Below are positions 13,301 through 23,669 of a stretch of DNA of 64,000 nt, in pieces. The notes beneath the pieces were generated by a model. The model was not told the origin of the DNA. It was given only the letters and a program-made list of their open reading frames with translations, and did no database searches. A program made the position numbers and the translations under genes. The stretch's first letter is position 1. Every line of letters starts with the position of its first letter. This stretch comes from Whalleya microplaca (taxonomy: Eukaryota; Ascomycota; Sordariomycetes; Xylariales; Xylariaceae), in contig MU385767.1 of the NCBI GenBank assembly GCA_022497155.1, forward strand, positions 248,001 to 312,000, given 5' to 3'.

Positions 13301-13883
13301 TCCGGGGAGGAAGTAGAGAGACTCATACTGGTTGACATGAAAGCGCATAGGCCAGGAGAGACATGGACAGAGCCACCACGGATGGAAGACATGGACGGTG
13401 CTGGATCCTCTATTGGGGCCGTGGACAAGAACTTCAAGGCAATGCGATCATGGGAGCTGGCTCGAGCTAGTCGCTTTGCCAGCCTACAATGCATGTACAA
13501 CTGGAGGCCGACTGCCATGGATGCTGCTCGAAGGCCAACAAAGGGCACAATCATGATCTGGGCCCGCTGGGGGATGTGTGAGAGATTTAAGATCCCTAAC
13601 ATGGTGGTTAACCCCTTGATCAACCCTATGTCTGCCGAGAGCAGAGACTACAAAAACTGGTTCTATTCACAGAGATATTCCTACGGTTCAAACGGGTGGG
13701 ATGTGCTTGTAGGCGATGTTGAGACGCACGTTATCGATGGAGATCATTGGAATATGCTAGAACCACCATACGTGAGTGACTAGACCCTGACTAGTGGATA
13801 ATGGAGAAGCACTGCTAACATAGAAGACACAGGTGGCAAGCCTCTCTAGGGCTATAGACCAAGCAATCGCTTGTCGCAGCTGA
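7350..13883 (+). CDS. Non-reducing polyketide synthase, SAT-KS-MAT-PT-ACP-TE
   Basis: Nine exons (7350-7645, 7696-7972, 8023-8646, 8701-9104, 9171-9606, 9656-9769, 9827-10027, 10091-13771, 13833-13883) join into about 2027 aa. Domains in order: starter-unit acyltransferase (residues 1-350, GLCIS near 118, His in VHAPHL); ketosynthase (about 365-785, active site DAAC near 538 and HGTGT); malonyl transferase (GHSLGEYAAL near 983); product template (His in RGHSIEG near 1313, Asp in HSDSL near 1504); one acyl carrier (LGVDSLM, Ser near 1662); and thioesterase/cyclase (GYSAG near 1837, GDHWNM near 2001). Such enzymes build aromatic polyketides; the PT sets the first ring closure and the TE releases the product. 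There is no methyltransferase domain. The start ATG sits in a good context (aaccATGG). The second exon uses a weak acceptor (GAAG at 7695), chosen because it keeps the SAT frame open; that join is the least certain. The terminal exon completes the C-terminal helix after YV and is easy to miss. Enzyme class is very secure; the product is unknown. Confidence 0.93.
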
Positions 13884-15507
13884 ATGGTCCACGTGTCTTT
13901 ACGTGGTTAAATAGGAACATTTCCATAGGAATCGGGATTTTAAGATAAAGGGAATACGAAATCTTGGGATCGTATCAGACCAAGAATTTCATTAGTCATT
14001 TTACTTTACAGGCATTGATAAGTGTAGTGTTATTATTTCTGTCAAACCAAAAGCTAGAACATGACGTTTTTGGCCTCCCTATCCACACCTGCTTGCTTGA
14101 CGATCGCTAGGCAACATATAGATGTTTGTGTATATAAAGAGACAAAAAGATAACATTTGGCACGCCCACGGTGGGATTCGAACCCACAGCTTTCAGATTA
14201 CTTCTACAAGGCAGTTCTTATAAAAGTCTGACACGCTAACCATTGCGTCACGCGGGCATATCAAATATTATTGTCATTTGGTATGAAGAAGGTGCGGGAG
14301 GAGCAGGCAAGTGCCCACCCCTATCGATAGAGGGGCGTACGAGTGAAGTGGCACACCAGACTTTGATGTGAACTAGACATTTCAAGGAGACATAGAAATC
14401 TTTGTCATTGGATTGTTCCTATTGTTTTCTATGTCTGTTTTTTCACATTGGTATGTCACACAATAGGAAAGGTGATAAAACAAAACCCAGCTCATATACA
14501 CCGGTACCATACGACACGATGCGATCTCTCCAGGCGGACATTCACCCTGTGCAATGTATGTCCTCAAAGGGACAGTCTGAAGTTGGTACCTGATATACCT
14601 GACTATAGAAGGCATAAAGTGTACCAATATAGTCAATATAACCGTTTGGGATCTCCCACTGACTTACCTCTCTGGCCTACTTAGATTACTCCTGCTAGCG
14701 CTATTAATGAAGGCATTGATCTATTTACCAGTTGCCCTGTTTCTCGGCTACCTTCAATCATAACTGAAAGTTGTCTTCAGCATAATAGCTAGAACAATAA
14801 GTGTCTTCAAAAAGCTATTTGTGTTTCTTAAGAAAATACACTATATTCTGTATTCCGTACCACGGGTTGAGCATATACACTTAATACAGCAACTTTTAAC
14901 AGCCACGGGTTTAAGAGGAGTTAGCGCTCCGTCTATTTTTGTCTCCGTTGTCTTGATTGGTTGTGCGACAAGCTCTAGCGTGATAGCCACGCTCGGAGTT
15001 AGGCTCAGGCGCCCCGGTCGTAAGCTCAAGTCAGTATCCCTGCGTTTCAGGACACGCCGTCAAATGATACATCTAATCAGCTAACAAAAGTGAGCTCGAG
15101 AGCCAGATTGTAGCTGACTACGGTTTAGTAAACTGTAAATAGGGGACCGGTTTAGCGCAGAGGTATTGAATGATATCTCGCCATAATACCTACCCCCGGA
15201 ATTAAGCCCGAGCAGATCGGCATTCCTCAGGCTAAGTCCGGTACGCCTACAGTGCTTTGAATAAATGAAATGTGCACAGGGAGGGCTTTTTTACTCCATT
15301 CCTCGAGCTTAACTTTTCTCTAACCAATGGGAAAGCTCGTACAATACGTCAGACATTCATGTTGCTGTGAGGGTCAAGCATTGGTACAGCACAAGGCAAT
15401 CTCGTAAACAAAGTGTACATATATATCTAGGCCGTTCGCCTCCGCGAGGTAGCCGATTCAAGTTAATCGAGTCTTACTAACACAAGTTACACATCTACAC
15501 ATCTATC
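13884..15507. other. Intergenic region holding one tRNA
   Basis: Apart from the tRNA at 14164-14257 I see no gene. Short open frames at 14382-15084 lack any domain and overlap on both strands. The region separates the PKS from the MDR oxidoreductase. Confidence 0.5.
14164..14257 (-). tRNA. tRNA-Lys(TTT), intron-containing
   Basis: On the minus strand the ends pair as a 7-bp acceptor stem (GCCCGCG with CGTGGGC). There is a D arm (ACGC, loop with GG, GCGT), an anticodon stem TCAGA/TCTGA and a T arm GTGGG-TTCGAAT-CCCAC. Removing about 22 nt after position 37 leaves the loop CTTTTAA, giving anticodon TTT for lysine. The intron lies in the canonical place for nuclear tRNA introns, just 3' of the anticodon. 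The 3' CCA is not encoded, as expected. The D arm resembles some fungal Arg tRNAs, so a diverged Arg(TCT) origin cannot be excluded, but the anticodon seen is TTT. Confidence 0.85.
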
Positions 15508-16545
15508 ATGTCTGGGATACACAGCGCTGCCATCCTCCCGCAGAAAGGCGGTCCATTTTCGGTTGGTGAGCGCACCACGCCTGAGCCGGGTCCAAGAGAG
15601 GTTCTCATCGAAGTCAAAGCCGTCGCCTTGAACCCCGTCGACTGGTACCAGCGCGATTTCGGCATGCCTCCGGTGCCTACTTATCCGGCTGTTATTGGAT
15701 CCGATGCTTCTGGCATCGTTGCCAAGCTGGGCTCTGAAGTCACTGCAGTGCCTACGCCGGGAAGCAGAGTCATTGCATTGGCCTCATCTTTCTACCAAGA
15801 TGGTTCCCCTGACCACGGCGCTTTCCAACAGTATGCCTTGGCACAGTCAGAAGGCGTCATTGCGCTGCCAGACGCTCTCTCATTCGAGGAGGGTGCTGTT
15901 TTCCCCTTAGCCGCCATGACCGCGTTGACGGCCTGGACCACAATCGGTATCCCACTCGACACCAAGTACACTCCACAGGAGAAGCAGGCAGTGTTGATAT
16001 GGGGCGGCGCCAGTAGCGTAGGCACTTTCGCCATTCAATCTGCCAAGTCTCTAGGCTTCACCGTCTATGTCACCGCTAGCCCCAAACATCATGAATATCT
16101 CAAGAAACTCGGAGCGCACGCCGTCTTCGACTACAAGGCGAGTGATATCGTCCCAAAAATTGTTGCCGCGGTGAATAATGATGGCGTTAAACTACATACC
16201 GCACATTGTGTTGTTAAAGGAGGCCTACAGCCAACCTTGGACGTGCTCAAGGAAACAAAGGGTGATGCAGTTGCCAAGGTTGCCCACTCGCCTGTTCTGC
16301 CCCCAGACCACCCAACGCTCGAAAAAACCGAGATTCTGTTTAATTATCCACCGATGGACCCGGCAGCGAGGGACAAGCATATGTATCAGTGTTTTCATGG
16401 ATGGCTGCAGGATGGTCTGAAGTCGGGCTCAGTCGTTCCCAGCCCAGACATCCAGGTTGAGGGTGGCGGTCTGGGAGGTTTGAACGCAGCATTGGATAAA
16501 TTAAAGGGCGGCGTCAGTGGGACTAAGATTGTTATACCAATATGA
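15508..16545 (+). CDS. Medium-chain (MDR) NADPH oxidoreductase, zinc-alcohol-dehydrogenase/enoyl-reductase type
   Basis: A single 345-residue exon, the usual length for this family. The N-terminal GroES-like half (residues 1-145, with ALNPVDW and GSDASG) precedes a Rossmann half starting around 165 with GGASSVGTFAIQ, the NADPH-binding turn. Catalytic-zinc cysteines are not evident, so it fits the quinone oxidoreductase/enoyl reductase branch (fungal CipB/ToxD-like proteins). Members reduce activated C=C bonds, and some serve as trans-acting enoyl reductases for polyketide synthases. A non-reducing PKS would not need one for chain assembly, so here it would more likely act after release or be unrelated. 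It lies 1.6 kb downstream of the PKS on the same strand. Family call is firm; pathway membership is inference. Confidence 0.88.
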   Translation: MSGIHSAAILPQKGGPFSVGERTTPEPGPREVLIEVKAVALNPVDWYQRDFGMPPVPTYPAVIGSDASGIVAKLGSEVTAVPTPGSRVIALASSFYQDGSPDHGAFQQYALAQSEGVIALPDALSFEEGAVFPLAAMTALTAWTTIGIPLDTKYTPQEKQAVLIWGGASSVGTFAIQSAKSLGFTVYVTASPKHHEYLKKLGAHAVFDYKASDIVPKIVAAVNNDGVKLHTAHCVVKGGLQPTLDVLKETKGDAVAKVAHSPVLPPDHPTLEKTEILFNYPPMDPAARDKHMYQCFHGWLQDGLKSGSVVPSPDIQVEGGGLGGLNAALDKLKGGVSGTKIVIPI

Positions 16546-16911
16546 TAGCTCATCTGTATATAGTATGACTGACGTTACGAGGGCTCAGGGAGTAGGGTCT
16601 TCATGATATAATTCCCCTCCAACTAGCTGAAATGAAAGACAATATAAAAATAAGGTATCTCAACATTTCCGTGTTCATGGCATTTGAATATCTTAGTGCC
16701 TATCACTTTCAAAATCAGGTTTGGGCGGGAGATCATAGCCATACCTATATTGAATACCTAGATATAATGTGCCATATCCCTATATCTGACAACCTCCTAT
16801 CTGTCTAGCCAAAAAAAAAAAAAGATGCCATCAACTGTCTGTATGCTGCATTCAAACATCATGTACAAAAGGGTTGCTAGTTCACTATCATTCTAGTTAT
16901 AGTACGAAGCC
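16546..16911. other. 3' intergenic spacer
   Basis: A convergent spacer between the MDR oxidoreductase and the aminotransferase. It holds a poly(A) run of 13 at about 16810-16822 and AT-rich sequence; nothing else was seen. Confidence 0.5.
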
Positions 16912-18174
16912 TCAACGCACCGGAAGCCCCTTTTCCAGCCCCAACTTGAGCACTTCCACCAACCTCTTCACATCATCCGAATTGTTGTAAAATCCAAACG
17001 AAATCCGGACCCCCAGTCGATTAAGCGTCATACGAACACCATGCGCTTCCAGGTGCTCACCCCACAGTGCCGTGGGCAGCCCCAGGACACAGATATGCGG
17101 CGCGCGAAGTCGGCGCTCTCTCGGCCCCACAACCTGCACACCCAACTTGTCGCACTCGGCAATCAAGGCGTCGCTCAATGCGTACAGCCACGCCTCCACA
17201 TCCACCGGCCCCAGAACATCCAAATAGAACGCTAAGAACGCGCGCGCGGCCACTGCAGCCACGAGACTAAGGTTCTGATGCTCGAAGCGCCTTGCACTCG
17301 GCCAAAACTCGATCTCCGCATCAGAGACCGGCCAATCTGCCCGCGCACCGCGCACCGCCGAGACATTGACGATGGGCGGTGTGGGGTCAAGCTCCGTGAG
17401 CACCGAGGGCGCCACGTACAGTGCGCCGAGCCCAGTAGGACAGGAGAGCCCCTTGTGCAGACTGAAGGCCGCGGCGGAGAGGCCTACACCCGTGACGTCG
17501 ACGGGTGCGAACCCCACCTGCTGCGTTAGGTCCGCCAGCACGTGGATCCCGGCCGGACGAAACGCCGCGCAGATCCCGGCTACGTCGTGGTGCTGCCCGG
17601 CATCGAAAGTCATGGAGGAGAGGCCGATGGCGCGCGTGCGGGCGTCGACGAGCGGAGCAAAGGCCGCTGCGTCGAGAGCCGAATCAGGTTGCGTCGGGAG
17701 TTGGCGGACCTCGAGCCCTAAGCGTCGCAGGGACAGCCACCCGTATGCTTGGTTCGCGTGCTCGGTGTCGACGATGACGACGTTGTCGCCGCGACTGAAG
17801 CGGATGCTGTGGATGAAATCACCGAGGCCCTCGGTGGTATCCCGGGTGAGCGCGATGGAGGAAAAATCCGGAGCGTTAATGTAGCGGGCGATGAGGCGGC
17901 GTGTTTCCTCCTTCTTCGCCTGCCAGATGGTGTGCGGACGGGCCTCGTAAAGGGCTTCGGAGGCGTACCGGGTGATGGCCTCGTGGACAACCAGGTTTGA
18001 AGGCGGGGCAGAGCCAGCGTTCAGGAATGTGAGGCCATCTTGGGACACGAGAGGCACGAGATGACGGTATGCGGCAAATTTCACTGAGAGGCGTTGCAAT
18101 TGGTCATTGCTATGACCTGCAGACATATTTCCATGTTCTGTTGAAACTCTATCGGCCGTCCGGCGGGAGACCAT
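16912..18174 (-). CDS. Class V PLP-dependent aminotransferase / isopenicillin-N-epimerase-like
   Basis: An intronless 420-aa protein of the NifS/class V fold. The Schiff-base lysine is K241 in SLHKGLSCPTG, and D215 in LADLTQQVG is placed to contact the pyridine nitrogen. H139 in VDTEHANQ follows the usual pattern of the cofactor-stacking residue. Members include cysteine desulfurases, kynureninase-like enzymes and isopenicillin N epimerase-like proteins. The consensus Cys loop of true desulfurases is not evident, so an epimerase- or lyase-type role is more likely. The gene is clearly more GC-rich than its surroundings, especially 17040-17720, and has no intron, which hints at a different history. 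It converges on the MDR oxidoreductase. The first ATG at 18174 gives an extra 16 residues before a second Met at residue 17; either start is possible. Confidence 0.87.
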   Translation of the reverse strand: MVSRRTADRVSTEHGNMSAGHSNDQLQRLSVKFAAYRHLVPLVSQDGLTFLNAGSAPPSNLVVHEAITRYASEALYEARPHTIWQAKKEETRRLIARYINAPDFSSIALTRDTTEGLGDFIHSIRFSRGDNVVIVDTEHANQAYGWLSLRRLGLEVRQLPTQPDSALDAAAFAPLVDARTRAIGLSSMTFDAGQHHDVAGICAAFRPAGIHVLADLTQQVGFAPVDVTGVGLSAAAFSLHKGLSCPTGLGALYVAPSVLTELDPTPPIVNVSAVRGARADWPVSDAEIEFWPSARRFEHQNLSLVAAVAARAFLAFYLDVLGPVDVEAWLYALSDALIAECDKLGVQVVGPRERRLRAPHICVLGLPTALWGEHLEAHGVRMTLNRLGVRISFGFYNNSDDVKRLVEVLKLGLEKGLPVR

Positions 18175-19650
18175 TTTGAATGCCGGGACTCCTTACTTAG
18201 CTTAAACTGTGATGCACTGTAGGCCAAAGAGAAAGAGAAGAGTTGAAAACACTTTTCAACATAATATAGCTACGTGCGAAGACACCTTCCTATAAGAGAA
18301 CATGGCTGTTCGTCAAGTAGGTAGGTCGTATTGCACCATCGCCCTCCATCCCGACCCCGCTTCCTTGGCCTCCGATGATGAAATTATTTACGTCCGAATG
18401 GACGTCAAGGACTATCTACCTAAAGTGCAAAGGAGAGACAGGCCCTTAACGAGGCGATGCACAATTATGGCATATAGGACGACTAGAAGACCAAGGCCTT
18501 GGCCTCCAATCAGTTTGTAAAGGCGTTATTAAGATATGAATATATATATATATATATCAGTTACAATTCCCAGGTTTTTTCTTCAACACGTATTATTTTC
18601 ATCATCTATATATAATGCGCGAGACTAGGGGGATACCAAGTCATATACGAGCATGGAAATATATCCTTCCAGTAGTGCTAATATTCATACCTGCATAGTA
18701 GCACCTATCATATCTCAAGTGGGAGAGCCGTCATAATAGTCCCACAATCGAAGCAATCCACCATCACACTCGGGTTCGGTTCACAGCTACAATAACAGTG
18801 GTCTTCTGGTAAAGACTCGGTAGCCAGATGCCACACTTCCACTCATTCAAATGGCGCCATCAACCGAAACACCCCAACGGCATACACTCACTCAACGCTG
18901 TCAACCGAATCGACCTACACACTCATTACGTCACTGTCAAAAAGGATGCCGACCAACTACCGCCAGGAAACAAATTGCACGAAAGGCGACGAATATGCTG
19001 GCTCTGGTAAAGTTCCAGTAGCCACACGTCAGAGATAGATATCTCGATATATGTTACAATAAAGGCATTAGGCTTTCTATTAAACCCTAGGTATATGATA
19101 CGTAAAGTCAAGGGATATAAGGGAATACATTAACCAAGAGGATATTTAACCATGTGGTTTTATAATTGCAGGCTTTATTACATCACAAGATATGTTATAT
19201 AACTGTAGATCAGTTTATTTGTCATACGTCATTAGGCTGACCATTATCATCCTTCTTGTTTACCGTAACAACCTGACCGCCTGGCAATTTCCGCACCTCG
19301 CCCTCGGTCTACTGAATAATAATCAATTATCTCGACATTAAGCCTGATGATCCTAAGCTTACTTAAGGGCGTAAAAATAGCCAAGTAACCGGTAGGGATC
19401 ATTTGACTCGAAGAGAGCCTAAAACTACAAAGTATGGAGCAATACTCCCACTCAGGCATCAGGATTCGCGACCAGCTGTTTCTATTTTTAAGATCATATG
19501 CGATAACCAAAGTATAGTCCCTCTTCAGTATTTATCTATACTTACAAGCATAACTACTTCACTCTCATTCAATTCGGAAACCTTTGGGACAATTGAATCT
19601 TCATTCCATTGTTACTTTATTCAAACATACAACGACAAACCTGCCCCACA
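18175..19650. other. Intergenic region, nothing coding seen
   Basis: About 1.5 kb between the aminotransferase and the small secreted protein. It includes an (AT)n tract at 18541-18557. Open frames here (for example 18302-18520 and 19403-19681) have no domain or signal peptide. Confidence 0.5.
18541..18557. repeat. (AT)n microsatellite
   Basis: An uninterrupted TA dinucleotide tract of about 17 bp, the cleanest simple repeat in this part of the window. Confidence 0.8.
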
Positions 19651-20131
19651 ATGCGCCTTTCTCAGTTCCTTACGGGCGTAGTCGCCGCGTGCGGCATTGT
19701 ATCAGCTGGTCCCTTGGACAGTGGCGCTACCGACACGCTTATTGGGCGGGCAGATGGCATGGATCCAAAGGAAGCCCGTTGGGTAAGTGTTTTGGGGTAG
19801 CGATGTGAAGTTCTGCTTTAGGAAATGTATCTAATCATGACTATAGTACGTAGGTTACACAGCGAAATGGAGTGAGGGAGTCCGCAGCTTTCCTCAAGCC
19901 AGAAATATGATGATCTCTGAGTGGGGTAGTGGTTGGGGATATTACGATAGGGCGATGAACAGCCGCATGGGAGGGAAAATGTGGTGGCCACCAGTGGAAA
20001 TACTTCGTGTAGCATTTAGACAGTTTGGTCAAGAACTACCGGAGGACAACTCCGATTATCAGACCGATTTATACGGCAAACGTCCTCCAAACTATCATCC
20101 CGATCCTCCAGTAGGGGGTGGGAGATACTAA
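19651..20131 (+). CDS. Small Trp-rich secreted protein, effector-like
   Basis: Two exons (19651-19782 and 19847-20131) with a textbook GTAAGT donor and CTATAG acceptor give 138 aa. Residues 1-19 form a signal peptide (MRLSQFLTGVVAACGIVSA, cleavage before or near GPLD). The only Cys is inside that peptide, so the mature chain is Cys-free. The mature part is rich in Trp, Tyr, Gly and Met: seven Trp in all, including WGSGWGYYDR and MWW, with a Pro/Gly-rich tail ending PPVGGGRY. I do not recognise a family. Small size, a secretion signal and isolation in a gene-poor region are features of fungal effectors and secreted antimicrobial proteins, but no function is shown. Splice and frame agreement make the gene model likely. 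Confidence 0.75.
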
Positions 20132-20248
20132 CAGACCAACAAGTTACATAGTTTGCATAAATTAGACTACGTTCTATATTCCCATTGGGAATGCCTACCT
20201 TTTCCTGCCATCCTTTAGCAACCTGTCCGTATATACCCTTTCGACAAA

Positions 20249-20520
20249 ATGGCGCTGTCCCTTAAGACCAATATCATTATTATTTCCATTGTCCTTTTTG
20301 TCATCCCTGTGATTGCTGTGGCTCTAAGGTTCTGGGCGCATTTGAAGCTACATGTAGTGCTCTCTATAGATGATTGCATGGTTGTTCCGGGCTTAGTGGT
20401 TACCCCTTCACAATGTATATCATAACTTGTTTACATTAGAACTTAGATCTTTAGCATCGCGTTATCTATCACTCAAGTCTTGAAGTGGTTGGCATGTAGT
20501 GCAGATATAAGGCAATATAA
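20249..20520 (+). pseudogene. Truncated PTH11/rhodopsin-like membrane protein N-terminus
   Basis: ATG at 20249 opens a 58-codon frame ending at 20425. It reads as one strong hydrophobic helix (NIIIISIVLFVIPVIAVALRFW) followed by SIDDCMVVPGL. This is the helix 1-loop-helix 2 signature of the fungal rhodopsin-domain family, whose consensus is a hydrophobic helix ending ..RFWAR.. then LG.DDW. A second hydrophobic piece (IFSIALSITQVLKWL) is open from about 20442 and stops at TAG near 20520. Nothing resembling helices 3-7 follows. I infer the 5' relic of a seven-helix gene. Confidence 0.55.
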
Positions 20521-22105
20521 TAGACACTAGCAATTAAAGTTCTATGATAGCTGTTGTTCATGAAAACTTTGATGGGCACATACATATTGTTGAGCCAAGG
20601 CTAAAATCAATTCAATCAACTCCACTGACACCTTGTATTGACTAGCATTAATGACTAAGCCGTATTGAATTGAATTCATTGAATTATCTTTTCGTTTATA
20701 AATTACACACTACATAAAACTGTGCTCTGAGTAAGGATCGCATATTGGTTCAATATCAGTGCAGAGATAGTACACTGAGTCGTGCGGCAGAGCCTCAAAA
20801 TCCAAATACCTAGATTCTGCGGTATCACTGTGCATCAAAGTACTTCTCTATGTCGTGATCGGATGCCAAGCGCTTATAAGTTCCGTACCCTTTATTGCAC
20901 AAATCAATCCGTAAAATGCTTAAACAACTAAGACTATGAAAGCGTGGAAACTTTTGCGGCATAACAATGTGATTCTACGTGAAATGTTGGAATATTATTG
21001 CGGCACTAATGCATAGGCCACCAACCAGAGAACAGATCAAGATGGGGCTTGGGCTGCAACTTTGAACCAACGCTCTGTGGGAGGAGAATTCTGATTCGAC
21101 CATTGCATATAAGTACGACCTCGTTCATGTATATCTAGATGTTGGTGGATTTGGGGGGATTTTGGGAGGCACGTAGCCTACATATGTAGACTTTCATATC
21201 CAATCATCCATAAGATTATCGCATAACTTGATATACTATGGGTCCCTAGGTTACAGGCTTCCCTTAGTGCTAGGAGCGTAGAAATTGGGCGTTCTCATAC
21301 TGCGGTTAGAGGTTAAATATTTATACCCCTGCCGAGTGTGACAGGCTTAGGCACGGGGCGGGCGCTGCTAGGGCAAAGCTCAATTCTGTATACGAGCAAC
21401 AATAAAGAGAAAAGAAGGAAGAAAGGAGTCCATTTACAGTATAATAATCAAACAATAGATATTGGCTACTGGTGTACACGCGGGTACGCTGCTGATCCGT
21501 AGCGCCAACGAAACTCACGATCGGAGCTCAAGCAGCTGGTAGTCCGAATACCTCCGCACACATTAGTCCTATAACAGTTAAATACAGCTAAAAAAGTATT
21601 AAATAGTATTTATAGCAATAATAAATCACGTCTCACTAATACTTGAATATATAGTTATACCAAAACTTATTAAACTGTAAAGTCTACAGAAAGAGGGTGC
21701 ATATACCACTAACGAAGTCGGGGTCCACTCTTCAGTCAAATTACACAAAGCCTATCTAACAACATAAACCAGATGTAACCCAGAATCCAACAATGTATCT
21801 TAGGTTTCCGAAACCAGCTGCAGGTATCTTTTCTAGTTCCAACACTGCCCCTTTATTATCTGTGAAGTGGGATCTCACTTCCCCTCATCCATTAATAGGT
21901 ACCTAGGTACCTACATGGTATAACTGATGCCCGTGATCAAAAATGCAAGTTTCTTTCCACCACATGTTGTCTACTTTGCCAGTTTACCTACATATTGGGC
22001 ACCATCTCCTGACATCCCTGGGGATTGGTCGGTAGGCGCAGGCTAGTTTTGGTTCACTGAATAAAACCCACCCCTTTTCTACTTACGCTCCTAACACATT
22101 CTGCC
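20426..22105. other. Intergenic region with AT-rich repeat-like DNA
   Basis: Beyond the rhodopsin relic this 1.6 kb shows CAATTCAAT/ATTGAATTGAAT-type short repeats (20600-20700), AT-rich sequence at 21590-21680 and a small GGTACCTAGGTACC-like palindromic stretch near 21898-21912. No gene was found. The open frame at 21321-21518 (minus) looks fortuitous. Confidence 0.45.
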
Positions 22106-23669
22106 ATGGCTGCTCCTCGTATCGTCCAGTTAGCGAGTAGTATCGCAGCTAACACAACGAAATTGAATACCTATCTTGAGACGCATCATCTTCCTACGCC
22201 ATCTTTCGATGTAAATGGGCCCAAGGACACTTTGGTTCCTAAGGAAGAGAAAGACATTGAGGCAGCTCGTGTTGCCATTATCGATGATACTCAAGAGTTG
22301 CGTCGTCTAATCCTTGGACCCCGAGAGTATCTTATGAGTTATACAGTCAGTCTTGAACTCTGCTGAGTGTACGTGTCTTACCATTCAATAGCACAACGAA
22401 CTTATCAGTCAGCAAGCTATCACACGGTTTCGGATTGCTCATTCGTTCCCTGTTGGGACTGAGGCCTCGTTTGCACAGATCGCTACAGCCACGGGACTTA
22501 ACGAGGCCAATGTCCGTCAAGTGGTTCGCCATGCCGTCGTAAAGGACATCTTTGCAGAGCCTCGACCTGGTGTTATCACTCATAACGCTGTATCACGCCT
22601 GCTCGCCGAGGACCCAGGCATCCATGACTGGGTGGGTGCTAGTACGGACGATCTCTGGCAAGCCGCCTCCCAGGCCTGCAATGCCATAGAAAAGTTCCCG
22701 GGCTCTCAGGAACCTAATGAGACTGTAAGCGCAGGTCATGGAGAAACACAAGTGGACCTAGTGTTGACACGATTTAGGGTTTTGCCCTGGCAAACCAGAC
22801 CAATGAAACTGTCTATCAGGTCTTCTCAAAGTTCCCAGAACGTGCTCGCAGATTTGGAAATGCTATGAGAGCCTTTACTGAGGGTACTGGCTTCGAACTC
22901 AGCCACGTTGTAGACAACTTCCCTTGGGGAGATCTGGGGTCGGGGACTGTTGTGGATGTAAGTTGCAAGCTACTGAGCTACTTCTATTTCGTCAACGATG
23001 CGCCCTTGGAGTTGAGCCTGAGCTCTTCTAAAACACTATCTAAATCTGTCAATAGGTTGGCGGCTCTCAAGGCTTCGTCTGTTTTGCACTCGCGCGGAAA
23101 TTCCCCTCCTTGTCGTTTGTGGTTCAAGATCTCGAACCTGTAATTGCAAATGCCAAGCAACATGTACCGGCTGACCTTGCGAGCCGTGTAACGTTCATGA
23201 CGCACGACTTTCTCACGGAGCAACCAGTGCACGGTGACGTCTACTTCTTCCGGTGGATCTTACACAACTGGTCGGATAAATACTGTGTCCAGATCCTGCG
23301 GAATCTGATTCCTGTCCTAAAGACAGGAGCCAAGATCGTTCTGAACGAAAATGTCCTACCTGTTCCAGGGACCATATCCAAGTGGCAAGATGATCGTCTT
23401 CGGTAGGTTGTCACGTTTTACTTACATGTTTACTTCCGTTTTGTCATATCACAATGATGATTAATAAAGGTATACATATATGCAGTTCTATGGACCTTAC
23501 CATGACCGAGCTTCAAAATTCTCACGAGCGAGAGCTTGATGACTGGGCAAATGTATTTGAGCTGGCAGATCCTCGATTCAAGTTCCAAGGGGGAAAACAA
23601 CCAGCCGGCTCTAATCTGTGGCTATTGGTAGCCGAGTGGAAAGGAGACGATGGCGTTCCCGACACTTGA
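22106..23669 (+). CDS. SAM-dependent O-methyltransferase (Methyltransf_2 type)
   Basis: Five exons (22106-22345, 22392-22724, 22778-22957, 23056-23402, 23486-23669) join to 427 aa, the usual length of fungal sterigmatocystin/aflatoxin-type O-methyltransferases. The N-terminal dimerisation part (to about residue 150) includes a winged-helix segment (FAQIATATGLNEANVRQVVRH). The SAM-binding motif is VVDVGGSQG near residue 250, created only by joining exons 3 and 4. The catalytic histidine is in RWILHNWSD, followed by the usual ILRNLIPVLKTGAKIVLNE strand. The enzyme should methylate a hydroxyl on an aromatic or polyketide product. It is the nearest methyltransferase to the PKS, although 8 kb away with a secreted-protein gene and a relic between, so cluster membership is plausible rather than shown. 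Confidence 0.9.

Noticed and set aside
15140..15260. Segment loosely resembling a 5S rRNA or structured RNA (TTAAGCCCGAGCAG..CTAAGTCCGGTACGCC)
   Set aside because: It does not match the conserved 5S blocks and no convincing helix set was found.
17366..17884. 172-codon plus-strand open frame
   Set aside because: Antisense shadow within the GC-rich aminotransferase gene; high GC removes stops by chance.
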